From JAHHTP01 sp964587555 (GTDB lineage Bacteria; Bacillota; Clostridia; Oscillospirales; Ruminococcaceae), in assembly GCA_964587555.1 (NCBI GenBank), contig CAZPLR010000012.1:1-43707 (forward strand): 43,707 nucleotides of DNA, read 5' to 3'. Each line of letters starts with the position of its first letter. Position 1 is the first letter of the stretch. Both the position numbers and the translations under genes were made by a program. Positions 7,968 to 16,959 of this stretch are shown here, in pieces. The notes beneath the pieces are model-generated. The model was not told the DNA's origin, made no database searches, and saw only the letters and a list, made by a program, of their open reading frames with translations.

Positions 7968-8031
7968 AGGGACTTTTGTGGCAAGCGCTTGGCGTATGGC
8001 GCAGAACGGGCGCGGAAAGGTAAGGTCGATC

Positions 8032-8713
<682 letters not shown>

Positions 8714-8727
<14 letters not shown>

Positions 8728-10273
8728 TAAAAAGAAAAGGTACTTTTTTCCGCTGGCGGCGAAGATATGGGCGGCGTTCATCTCGCTTGTGATCGTCTGT
8801 TTGGGTCTTGTATATCTTTTTACAATTCTCTTTTTGGAGAACACCTATATTTCGAACAAGCAGGAGAGTGTGATCTCTTATACCGAGCAGGCGATTGAGC
8901 AGGTGCTTTCCTACGACGTGTTTGACACTACTGCGGCGCAGGAGGATGAAACGCTCAATGCGATCGCGATGGAGAATAACCTTTGCATCACGGTATTGTA
9001 CGGCAACGGTACGCCGATCGCGATTTACGAAGGGATCGGCGCCAGCTGCTACGTCCATTCCAACATGATGCATTTTTATAATCTAGTCTGGGCGGCGCAG
9101 TCGCAGCCGAATAAGCTTTTTTTCACGCAGGTGGACGATCCGCAGTTTTTTCTTTGCGGCCGGTATTTTTCGAATGCGGAAAAAGGGCAGCAGGGCGATC
9201 TTCAGCTTGCGGCAAGCCGTTATATCGTAATTGTTGCCGCGCCGCTCGCTTCAGTTGCCGAAGCGGCAAATGCGATCCGCTCGCAGCTTATCATGATGTC
9301 GGTCATCCTAATTTTGGCGGCAACGCTCGTTTCGCTGCTGCTTGCGTTCTGGCTGACCAGACCGATGAAAAAGCTTTCCGAGGCGGCAAAGGCGGTCGCG
9401 GAGGGCAATCTGGATACAGTGGTGCAGATTGCTTCGCATGACGAAATCGGCGCCTGCGGCGACAGCTTCAACGCAATGGTCGAGCAGATCAAAGCTTCCA
9501 ACCGGATGCAGCGCGAGATGATCGCAAATGTTTCGCATGATCTGCGCACGCCATTGACCATGATCCGCGGCTATGCGGAGAGCATTGAAGATATCGTTGG
9601 AGACGATCCCGCCGAGCGTAATCGTCAACTGGATATCATCATCAGCGAAACAGACCGCTTGAGCGCTTTGGTCAGCGACATTATGGAGCTTTCGATGATG
9701 CAGGCGGGCAAATTACGTTTTACGTTCGAGGCGTTTTCAATCATGCAGTTGATGGAAAGCACATTGTCACGGTTTGCATTTTTGGAGGAGAAGGAGGGCT
9801 TTACGCTGGAATTAAAAGCGTCGATCCCGGATACGGCGGTGAACGCCGATAAAAAACGCATCGAGCAGGTGCTTTATAATTTCATCAATAACGCCGCCGC
9901 ACACAGCCGCAGTAATCTGCCGGACGGTACGCCGTTTGCAAGACATATTACCCTTTCGCTTGACGCTGCGGAAAAAAGTGGGGCTGTGCGCGTTTCTGTG
10001 ATCGATCAGGGCGAGGGTATCGATGAAAAGGAACAGCCGTTAATCTGGGACAGATATTATAAGCCGTACCGCACGCCGGGCGGCGTCAACCGCGGTACGG
10101 GTTTGGGGCTTTCGATCGTTAAAGCGATTTTGGATGGACACCATGCTTCGTATGGCGTGTTCAGCAAGCCATATCGGGGCAGCACCTTCTGGTTTGAGCT
10201 TCCGAAGGCGGCGGTTACAAACTCGGATCCTGCCGGCGAAGAGATAGGAAGGAGCGCGAAAAAGGCAGAATAA
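8714..10273 (+). CDS. Membrane sensor histidine kinase
   Basis: A 519-residue class I histidine kinase and partner of the preceding regulator. A membrane helix at about 17-41 is followed by a roughly 150-residue extracytoplasmic sensor domain. A second helix lies at about 192-214, then a HAMP linker (TRPMKKLSEAAKAVAEGNLD). The dimerisation domain has phospho-acceptor His275 in ANVSHDLRTPL. The ATP-binding domain shows the N box NFINNAAAHS (about 391-400), G1 DQGEGI and G2 GTGLGLSIV. All catalytic elements are present, so it should be active. The ligand is unknown. The start lies inside the regulator gene, so translation is probably coupled. Confidence 0.93.
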
Positions 10274-10391
10274 GCGCAAAAAATGCCTGTTTTTGTCTAT
10301 AAAATTTAAAGGCAAAATTTAAATTAAATTGGTCTAAAAGTAGATTTTTTTTTTGGAAGCCAATTTCGTCAAAATTAGCGAAAAAAAACAG

Positions 10392-10420
10392 TTGAATTTT
10401 TGAAAAGAATGTGTGATAAT
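10392..10420 (+). promoter_or_regulatory. Sigma-A promoter for ftsZ
   Basis: TTGAAT (10392-10397) and GATAAT (10415-10420) are 17 bp apart. They would give an untranslated leader of about 130 nt before the ftsZ start. Confidence 0.55.
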
Positions 10421-10467
10421 ATATAGTGTATAATGGATTTCTAAGATATATCGCGGGCGGAGGTTAC

Positions 10468-10527
10468 TTGGCTGCGGTTATGCGGGGAATGAACATACAC
10501 ATGCTTATCAAGCGGGAAAATGAATGA
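10468..10527 (+). CDS. Possible 19-residue leader peptide upstream of ftsZ
   Basis: GCGGAGG precedes a TTG that opens a 19-codon frame ending in TGA 31 bp before the ftsZ start. The peptide contains MRGMNIHMLIKRENE. Good spacing and position in the leader suggest possible translation, but at this length chance is a fair alternative. Its role, if any, is unknown. Confidence 0.25.
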   Translation: MAAVMRGMNIHMLIKRENE

Positions 10528-10558
10528 AATTAGATAGATACGACTGGAGGATACGGCT

Positions 10559-11728
10559 TTGAAATATGCAATAGATAATGAAAATATGAACAACGGTTTG
10601 ATTAATATTAAAGTAGTGGGTATTGGCGGCGGCGGCGGCAACGCGATCAACCGCATGATTACCGACAATATGGGCGATGTCGAGTACATCGCGATCAATA
10701 CAGACCAGCAGGTTTTGGTAAAATCACTGGCGCAAAACCGCATCCCCATCGGGCAGCAACTGACTGCCGGCAGAGGCGCGGGCGGCGATCCGGAGTGTGG
10801 CGCACATTCTGCTGAGGAAAGCAGGGATGAGATCACGCAGGCGCTGAAAGGTGCTGAGATGGTGTTTATTACCGCTGGTATGGGCGGCGGGACAGGCACC
10901 GGCGCTTCGCCGATCGTCGCGGAGATTGCACAGAAAATGGGCATTCTCACCGTTGCCGTTGTAACCAAGCCGTTTCATTTTGAGGGCAAGCCGCGGATGC
11001 GTAAGGCGGAGCAGGGGATCGCAAACCTGTACAAGAATGTTGATGCGCTGATTGTCATTCCGAACGAGCGTCTGGTAGAGATTGCCAAAGCGGAGCGCGG
11101 CGGAAAATCGTTGCCGTTCAACAAGGCATTTGAGATGGCGGATGACGTGCTGCGTCAGGGCGTACAGAGCATCGCACAGTTGATTAAGGACGACGGTTTT
11201 GTAAACCTCGATTTTGCGGATGTTTCTGCCGTACTGCGTCATTCCGGTTATGCACATATGGGCGTCGGCTGTGCCAGCGGCGATGACCGTGCAATCAATG
11301 CGGCGAAGGCGGCTGTTTCCAGCCCGCTGCTGGAAACCAAGATCGACGGTGCAAGCGCACTGATCATGAATATCAACGCATCTTACAACTTCGGCATGGA
11401 CGAGGGTTCTACTGCTTCGGATTACATTTCCAGTCTTGTATCCGAGGACTGCAACATCTATTGGGGTGTTGTTTTCGATGAAAATATGGGTGATGAGATT
11501 AAGATCACCGTTATTGCGACCGGTTTTAAGGACAAAGAAATTGAAGCTCTTGATGATGTCGAGGCAAAGCTTGCGCGCGGTACCAAGGAAACGATGAAGA
11601 GCGCAAGAAAAGCCGTCGGCGTGGAAGCGCCGCAGCAGAAAAAGGCGGCTGATAAGCCTGAACGCAAGTCTTCCACCGAGCAGGATATTGACGCTATTTT
11701 AGCGGTATTCCGCGAGGGAAATAAATAA
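10559..11728 (+). CDS. ftsZ: Cell division protein FtsZ
   Basis: A 389-residue tubulin-like GTPase that builds the cytokinetic Z-ring. Visible are the N-terminal loop GIGGGGGNAINRM (21-33), GRGAGGDPE (71-79), the tubulin signature GGGTGTG (109-115), the PFHFEGK element, and the catalytic T7 loop NLDFAD (216-221). Translation begins at a TTG, with GGAGG 7 nt upstream; no ATG fits the conserved start. The charged linker after about 340 ends in DIDAILAVFREGNK. This occupies the place of the canonical C-terminal peptide (DIPTFLR-type) that docks FtsA, SepF and ZapD, but the Pro and Phe-Leu-Arg core differ. The gene stands alone beside holB, not in a dcw cluster with ftsA. TubZ or CetZ is unlikely given the close FtsZ motif match. 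Confidence 0.93.
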   Translation: MKYAIDNENMNNGLINIKVVGIGGGGGNAINRMITDNMGDVEYIAINTDQQVLVKSLAQNRIPIGQQLTAGRGAGGDPECGAHSAEESRDEITQALKGAEMVFITAGMGGGTGTGASPIVAEIAQKMGILTVAVVTKPFHFEGKPRMRKAEQGIANLYKNVDALIVIPNERLVEIAKAERGGKSLPFNKAFEMADDVLRQGVQSIAQLIKDDGFVNLDFADVSAVLRHSGYAHMGVGCASGDDRAINAAKAAVSSPLLETKIDGASALIMNINASYNFGMDEGSTASDYISSLVSEDCNIYWGVVFDENMGDEIKITVIATGFKDKEIEALDDVEAKLARGTKETMKSARKAVGVEAPQQKKAADKPERKSSTEQDIDAILAVFREGNK

Positions 11729-11808
11729 GCGAAAGCGAATATTTTGGCGCAAAAAGCGGTAAAGCTCTTACCGTTTCTATGAAGTCGGCCATTTTTAAGT
11801 AAATCAGA

Positions 11809-11852
11809 CCTGAAAGTATGTTTTGCGTTTTCAACTGCTTTCAGGCTTTTTT
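11809..11852 (+). terminator. Rho-independent terminator after ftsZ
   Basis: CCTGAAAG (11809-11816) pairs with CTTTCAGG (11838-11845), followed by CTTTTTT. A smaller hairpin (CGGTAA/TTACCG at 11757-11773) lies just upstream. Confidence 0.75.
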
Positions 11853-11967
11853 GTTGACGTTTGCCGCAGGTGATTCTTTCCACTGTGGCTGGTTGAAAGA
11901 CGCGGCGGGCGGGGCGAAGTTTTCAACGGTTGAAAATGGACAACGCGGCAAAAATGGAGGAGAGGGC

Positions 11968-12900
11968 ATGGAGGTTCCGAAGAAAATATATGGAAATGAG
12001 CCGCAGCGAAAGGCGCTGATTGATGCTGTGCTGCAGGAGCGGCTGTTTCATGCATATCTGTTTTATGGCGCGGATGGATTGGGAAAAAAGAGCCTTGCAA
12101 GGTGGTTAGCGGCGGCAATTTTATGTGAGCATCCAGATGAAAACGGCTGCTGCGGCGTTTGCAGAGCATGTACGCAGGTGAAAAAGGACACCCACCCGGA
12201 TCTGCTTATCGCGCCATATGATAAACCGCTGCCGGTCGCGGCGGTGCGGGAGATTCGCGCCAGAAGCTTTGTCAAGCCGAACGGCGGGAGATATAACGTT
12301 TTTATCATTCCGCAGGCGGATCGAATGGAAAGCAGTTCGTTTAACGCGCTCTTGAAGGTGCTGGAGGAGCCGCCGGGAAATACGGTTTTTTTGTTGACTG
12401 CGGCGGATAAAAGCACAATGCCGGAAACGATCTCATCCCGTTGCGCGCCGGTGATGCTTTCGCCGCTGTCGGAGGATGCCTGCAAAGCGGCGGTGAAGGA
12501 GCTGATTGGTGCGGACGAGGAAACGGTTCGGAGGGCTGCTTCCTTTGCTGACGGCAATTTGGGGCAAGCGCTATCCTATTGCAGCGACGGTAAGATACGG
12601 AAGGCGGAAAGCGCATCGGAGGAGCTGCTGGAGGCGATGAACAACCGGCGAGAGTATGAATTTTTGCTGCGGTTGACGCAATCTGCCGCCGATAAAGAGC
12701 AGTTTGAGCGGATCAACGAGGCATTGTGCCGTTTGCTTCGGCGGGAGCTTTTACTGGAAAACACATCATTTTCAACCGAAGAACTGCTTGCAGTCATCGG
12801 ATTTTGCGAGGAAACGAGGCTCTCACTTCGCAGATCATTTGCGATCGGAATACTGATTAACAGCTACACGGCAGGTATTTTTTCAAGGCTGGCAGTTTAA
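11968..12900 (+). CDS. holB: DNA polymerase III delta-prime subunit
   Basis: A 310-residue AAA+ protein of the clamp loader that, with tau/gamma and delta, opens the sliding clamp at replication forks. It shows a P-loop-like GADGLGKKS (34-42), a zinc module with Cys53, Cys62, Cys65 and Cys68 (plus an extra Cys61), the LLKVLEEPP sensor region and the ISSRC arginine-finger motif. The start at 11968 is chosen for the GGAGGAGAGG just upstream. The frame is open 50 codons further, but that region overlaps the ftsZ terminator. It pairs with ricT, 25 bp downstream, as in Bacillus (holB-yaaT). Confidence 0.93.
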   Translation: MEVPKKIYGNEPQRKALIDAVLQERLFHAYLFYGADGLGKKSLARWLAAAILCEHPDENGCCGVCRACTQVKKDTHPDLLIAPYDKPLPVAAVREIRARSFVKPNGGRYNVFIIPQADRMESSSFNALLKVLEEPPGNTVFLLTAADKSTMPETISSRCAPVMLSPLSEDACKAAVKELIGADEETVRRAASFADGNLGQALSYCSDGKIRKAESASEELLEAMNNRREYEFLLRLTQSAADKEQFERINEALCRLLRRELLLENTSFSTEELLAVIGFCEETRLSLRRSFAIGILINSYTAGIFSRLAV

Positions 12901-12925
12901 GGTTAAAAGAAAGGAATTTTCATTT

Positions 12926-13819
12926 ATGATAGAGATCATTGGCGTACGATTCAAAAGGGTCGGAAAGATCTATTATTTTTCACCGGAGGGCACTGTTTTT
13001 CAAGAGAACGACCGTGTGATTGTGGAAACAGCGCGCGGTATTGAGTGCGGTTTTGTTGCGATCCCGAATCGTGAGGTAGGGGAGGATAAAATTGTCGGCA
13101 CATTAAAGCCGATCCTGCGTCCGGCAACCCAAGAGGACATCGAAACTGTGTTTGAAAACGGTGAGAAGGAGAAGAAGGCCGCGCCGATTTTCATTGAGAA
13201 GGTTAAGAAGCATGGGCTGCAGATGAAGCTTGTCGATGTGGAGTATACCTTTGACAGCAGCAAGATTTTGTTTTATTTCACCGCTGATGGCCGCGTGGAT
13301 TTCAGAGAGCTGGTCAAGGATTTGGCAGGCGTTTTCCGGGCGCGCATCGAGCTGCGGCAGATCGGTGTACGTGATGAGGCGAAGCAGCTTGGCGGGCTTG
13401 GCATCTGCGGCAGGCCGTTTTGCTGCACGGAGTTCATGGGCGAGTTTCAGCCGGTGTCGATTAAAATGGCAAAGGAGCAGGGACTTTCGCTTAATCCGAC
13501 CAAGATATCCGGCACCTGTTCGCGGTTGATGTGCTGTTTGAAATATGAGCAGGATAGCTATGACGAGCTGCTTTCCATGACGCCGAAGGTCGGCGCTTAT
13601 GTCGAAACGAAGGAAGGACGAGGCGTTGTCACAGAGTGCAATCTTCTGACGGGCGCGCTTAAGGTTCGGCTTGACAGCCGTCGGGATGCCGCACCGATTT
13701 CAACAAAACGCGATGAGGTAAAGATCATCAAGGACGCGCAGATCCGTGTCGGCAAGGATGAGTTATACGAGCTGCGCGGTTTGGAGGACACCGCTCCTAC
13801 GCCGCACAAGAAAAAATAA
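12926..13819 (+). CDS. ricT: RicT (YaaT) PSP1-domain protein
   Basis: A 297-residue PSP1 C-terminal-domain protein. In Bacillus it joins RicA and RicF in the iron-sulfur Y-complex that guides RNase Y mRNA maturation and affects sporulation and competence. The Cys-rich clusters GICGRPFCC and CSRLMCC are intact and would bind the Fe-S cluster. The N-terminus (GVRFKRVGKIYYF) and the VRDEAKQLGG segment are typical. It has a good RBS (GAAAGGAAT) and follows holB as in Bacillus. The lysine-rich tail (PTPHKKK) is short. ricA and ricF are not in the window. Confidence 0.93.
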   Translation: MIEIIGVRFKRVGKIYYFSPEGTVFQENDRVIVETARGIECGFVAIPNREVGEDKIVGTLKPILRPATQEDIETVFENGEKEKKAAPIFIEKVKKHGLQMKLVDVEYTFDSSKILFYFTADGRVDFRELVKDLAGVFRARIELRQIGVRDEAKQLGGLGICGRPFCCTEFMGEFQPVSIKMAKEQGLSLNPTKISGTCSRLMCCLKYEQDSYDELLSMTPKVGAYVETKEGRGVVTECNLLTGALKVRLDSRRDAAPISTKRDEVKIIKDAQIRVGKDELYELRGLEDTAPTPHKKK

Positions 13820-14007
13820 TCGCGTATTTTCCCGCACAGTTTGTCCGTACAACAGCAGGCAAGCCGCGCGGGATTTTTCCTTTTTTGGAAAATAAGACAT
13901 TGAACGGCATTTTTAAAATGAACTGGCGCGGATTCTTCAGCCTTTTGCGCGTTATTTTGGTCTAAAAAGGAAAGCGCGTGCTTTTATACCTCCTATTTTC
14001 TGGAAGA

Positions 14008-14057
14008 GGGGACGTTTACAGCCTTAGTAAAAATAATATTATATTATTGTCGTCCCC
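14008..14057. other. Hairpin with GC stem and AT-rich loop
   Basis: GGGGACG (14008-14014) and CGTCCCC (14051-14057) form a 7-bp stem around a 36-nt loop that contains AATAATATTATATTATT. No T-tract follows, so it is not a standard terminator. Its role is unknown. Confidence 0.4.
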
Positions 14058-14317
14058 GCGTAAATTGTGTTTTTGATTTTGGCAGGCTGATTTAATTTTG
14101 GGAAATCAAAAAATGAATTATAATGTCTGATATTTCAGACTTATTTTGATATTTTGAGAAAACTGTGTATTTTTAATTCCTCGATTTATAAATTCAATAT
14201 TGGGATAGAAAAATATGAAAAAATACGCGAAAATCATATGATTAAATGTTTTTCATCATTTAATAGAGATAAAAATAAGCATTAATGCACAAACATTTTG
14301 CCTTTTATATGCGTTTG

Positions 14318-14343
14318 ACAACAGAATAACGTTATTTTGTTGT
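14318..14343. promoter_or_regulatory. Operator-like palindrome upstream of glgP
   Basis: A 26-bp inverted repeat centred on AACGTT has 12 of 13 positions paired (half-site ACAACAGAATAAC, with one G-T mismatch). The central CG is typical of LacI-family operators. It ends 32 bp before the -35 hexamer of the glgP promoter. The regulator is not in the window. Confidence 0.5.
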
Positions 14344-14375
14344 CGCGATAGTCGAAATAATGAGATTTCAGAGAA

Positions 14376-14404
14376 TTGACAAATTCTGAAAGGGATGATA
14401 TGAT
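14376..14404 (+). promoter_or_regulatory. Sigma-A promoter for glgP
   Basis: Perfect TTGACA (14376-14381) and TATGAT (14399-14404) are 17 bp apart, giving a leader of roughly 120 nt before glgP. Confidence 0.8.
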
Positions 14405-14531
14405 AAGAGAGCTGGAAAAGTCGCGGGAACGTGTTTTGAAAGCGAAAAAAAAGATCGTGCCGGAAAAGAACCAGCCCGGCGTTTGATATGTCGCCGCTAT
14501 GTTGCGAGCGCACAGTATAGGAGGTAAGGAT

Positions 14532-16958
14532 ATGGGTTATAGTACTGCTCAGGTGCAAAGGCTGATTGAAGAAAAAATCAACCGTCATTTTGGTTGTTCT
14601 TCGGCGGACGCCACCAAACAGCAGATGTATCGCAGCGTATGTTCCGTCGTTCGCGATATTATGAATAAGAATAAAATCGCATTCGACAAGCAAATCAAAA
14701 AGCAGGAAGCCAAAAGGGTCTATTATATGTCGATGGAATTTTTGGTTGGACCAAGCTTAAAGAATAATCTCTATAAGCTCAAGCTGACCGACACAATGGA
14801 TCGCGCCGTAAAGGAGATGGGGTTTGATCTGCAGGAGCTTTATCATATGGATCCAGACGCCGGTTTAGGCAACGGTGGCTTAGGCAGGCTTGCCTCCTGT
14901 TATATGGACGCTGCCTCCACCGAGAATTATTCCTTCACCGGTTTCTCGCTGCGATATGAGTTCGGCATCTTCCGCCAGAAGATTGTCGACGGCTGGCAGA
15001 TGGAGTTCCCGGATAACTGGCTTGATTTCGGCGACTGCTGGCTGCACGCCAGACCGGATGACGCGGTTGAGGTACACTTCGACGGTTATGTTTCCGAGCA
15101 TTGGGAAGACAACCAGATGATCGTGCGTTATCACGACACCAACACCGTTTTAGCTGTCCCGCACGATATGCTGATCCCGGGCTATGACACAAAATCTACC
15201 AACCCGCTTGTTTTATGGAGCGCGAAATCTCCGAACCGTCTGGATTTATCCGAGTTCTCGCGCGGCGAGTTTTTGCGTTCGATGGAGTCCAACACGATGG
15301 CGGAGTCGATTACCCGCGTCCTTTATCCGGCGGACGATCATTGGAAAGGGAAGGAACTGCGCTTAAAACAGCAGTATCTGCTGGTCTGCGCTTCCATCCA
15401 TTCGATCATCAAGGATTTTATGGCGCAGTACGGCGATATCCACAAGCTTGCGGATAAGGTTGCCATCCACATCAACGACACTCATCCGTCGCTCTGCGTA
15501 CCGGAGTTAATGCGCGTGCTGCTCGACGAGTATCATCTGGATTGGGATACCGCGTGGGAGATCACCGGCAAGACGCTTGCTTACACCAACCATACCGTTA
15601 TGAGCGAGGCGCTGGAGAAATGGCCGGAAGCGCTCTTTTCCCAGAAGCTGCCGCGTATCTATGCGATCGTATGTGAGATTGATCGCCGCTATACCCAGCG
15701 TATCACCGAGTTTTATCCGAACGATCAGGCAAAGATCAACTATATGAAGATCATCGAGGGCGGCAACGTCAAGATGGCAAACCTCTGCCTTGCCTGCTGC
15801 CATATGATTAACGGCGTTTCCAAGCTGCACAGCGATATTTTGAAGGACGATCTGTTCCATGATTTCTATCAGATGGATAAGGATCACTTCTGCAACGTCA
15901 CCAACGGCATCGATTACAGACGCTGGCTGTGCATCTCCAATCCGGAGCTGACCAAGCTGCTTTCTTCTACTATCGGCAAGGACTTCATTAAGGACGCTTC
16001 GAATCTGGAAAAATTCATGGCGTTTCATGATGACGAGGCGGTGCTGGCGCAGCTTCGGAAGATCAAATATAACAATAAGGTTCGCCTTGCCAACTATATC
16101 TCCAAGGCAAACGGCGTGAAGGTTGACCCAAGCTCGCTGTTTGACGTACAGGTAAAGCGTCTGCATGAGTACAAGCGTCAGCTGCTCAACGTTATGAACA
16201 TCATCGACATGTATCTGTCGATCAAGGATAACCCGAACATGGATGTTACGCCGCGCACCTTTATTTTTGCGGCAAAGGCTTCTGCGGGCTATCAGATGGC
16301 AAAGCAGATTATTCGTTTGATCAATTCGGTTGCGCAGCAGGTCAACAACGATCCGGACTGTTTTGGCAAGATGAAGGTCATCTTCATCGAGGACTACAAG
16401 GTGTCGCTTGCTGAGATCATTATCCCGGCGGCGGATATCTCCGAGCAGATCTCGGTTGCGGGCAAAGAGGCGTCCGGCACCGGCAATATGAAACTGATGT
16501 TAAACGGTGCCGTCACCTTGGGTACGATGGACGGCGCGAACGTGGAGATTCACGAGCAGGTCGGCGACGATAATATCTTTATTTTCGGTATGTCCGCAGA
16601 GGAGGTCGTTGCGCTGTGGCGCAAGGGTTATGCTCCGAAGGAGATCGCAAATTCGAATCAGGCGATCAAGCGTGTGCTGGACTATATGAGAAACGGTATC
16701 GCTTCGGTTTCGTTCAACGATATCGTTTATTCCCTGACCGAGGGAAGATACGGCTGCGCTGACTCCTATATGACCTTAGCGGATTTTGATTCCTATAAGG
16801 CGGCGCAGCAAAAGGTTGGCCTTACCTTCCGCGATGAAAAGAAGTTTACGCAGATGTCGCTTGTCAATATCGCGAAAGCCGGCGTGTTCGCCGCAGACCG
16901 CAGCATTCAGGAGTATGCGGAGAATATCTGGAACATTGAGAAAGTAGCGGTAAAATAA
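14532..16958 (+). CDS. glgP: Glycogen/maltodextrin phosphorylase
   Basis: An 808-residue GT35 phosphorylase that releases glucose-1-phosphate from alpha-1,4-glucan ends. The length is normal for the family. Conserved stretches include YYMSMEFLVG, the GLGNGGLGRLA glycine-rich loop, HINDTHP, VFDVQVKRLHEYKRQ-type sequence, and the pyridoxal-phosphate site EASGTGNMK with Lys654. The ATG at 14532 is preferred over the upstream 14499 start because GGAGGTAAGG lies directly before it. A single base separates its stop from the GH13 gene, so the two form an operon that would depolymerise glycogen or imported maltodextrins. Transcription is probably controlled through the palindrome upstream. Confidence 0.96.
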   Translation: MGYSTAQVQRLIEEKINRHFGCSSADATKQQMYRSVCSVVRDIMNKNKIAFDKQIKKQEAKRVYYMSMEFLVGPSLKNNLYKLKLTDTMDRAVKEMGFDLQELYHMDPDAGLGNGGLGRLASCYMDAASTENYSFTGFSLRYEFGIFRQKIVDGWQMEFPDNWLDFGDCWLHARPDDAVEVHFDGYVSEHWEDNQMIVRYHDTNTVLAVPHDMLIPGYDTKSTNPLVLWSAKSPNRLDLSEFSRGEFLRSMESNTMAESITRVLYPADDHWKGKELRLKQQYLLVCASIHSIIKDFMAQYGDIHKLADKVAIHINDTHPSLCVPELMRVLLDEYHLDWDTAWEITGKTLAYTNHTVMSEALEKWPEALFSQKLPRIYAIVCEIDRRYTQRITEFYPNDQAKINYMKIIEGGNVKMANLCLACCHMINGVSKLHSDILKDDLFHDFYQMDKDHFCNVTNGIDYRRWLCISNPELTKLLSSTIGKDFIKDASNLEKFMAFHDDEAVLAQLRKIKYNNKVRLANYISKANGVKVDPSSLFDVQVKRLHEYKRQLLNVMNIIDMYLSIKDNPNMDVTPRTFIFAAKASAGYQMAKQIIRLINSVAQQVNNDPDCFGKMKVIFIEDYKVSLAEIIIPAADISEQISVAGKEASGTGNMKLMLNGAVTLGTMDGANVEIHEQVGDDNIFIFGMSAEEVVALWRKGYAPKEIANSNQAIKRVLDYMRNGIASVSFNDIVYSLTEGRYGCADSYMTLADFDSYKAAQQKVGLTFRDEKKFTQMSLVNIAKAGVFAADRSIQEYAENIWNIEKVAVK

Positions 16959-16959
16959 A

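Larger units (their letters stand above)
10274..10558 (+). other. AT-rich leader region of ftsZ
   Basis: This 285-bp gap holds AT-rich sequence with several long A and T runs, one convincing promoter (10392-10420), a possible 19-codon leader frame (10468-10527), and the ftsZ ribosome site. No intrinsic terminator for the kinase gene is obvious. Confidence 0.6.
13820..14531 (+). other. AT-rich intergenic region ahead of glgP
   Basis: About 700 bp without a supported gene. It holds a weak terminator-like hairpin after ricT (CCCGC 13831-13835 with GCGGG 13868-13872, then T runs), a separate hairpin at 14008-14057, a 26-bp near-palindrome at 14318-14343, and a strong promoter at 14376-14404. Base composition is markedly more AT-rich than the flanking genes. 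Confidence 0.7.

Noticed and set aside
10559..11728. TubZ or CetZ-like plasmid tubulin
   Set aside because: The nucleotide-binding and T7-loop motifs match bona fide FtsZ closely; only the tail is unusual.
14400..14486. 28-codon frame in the glgP leader (MIRELEKSRERV...)
   Set aside because: Its ATG overlaps the -10 hexamer of the promoter, so it would not be on the transcript.
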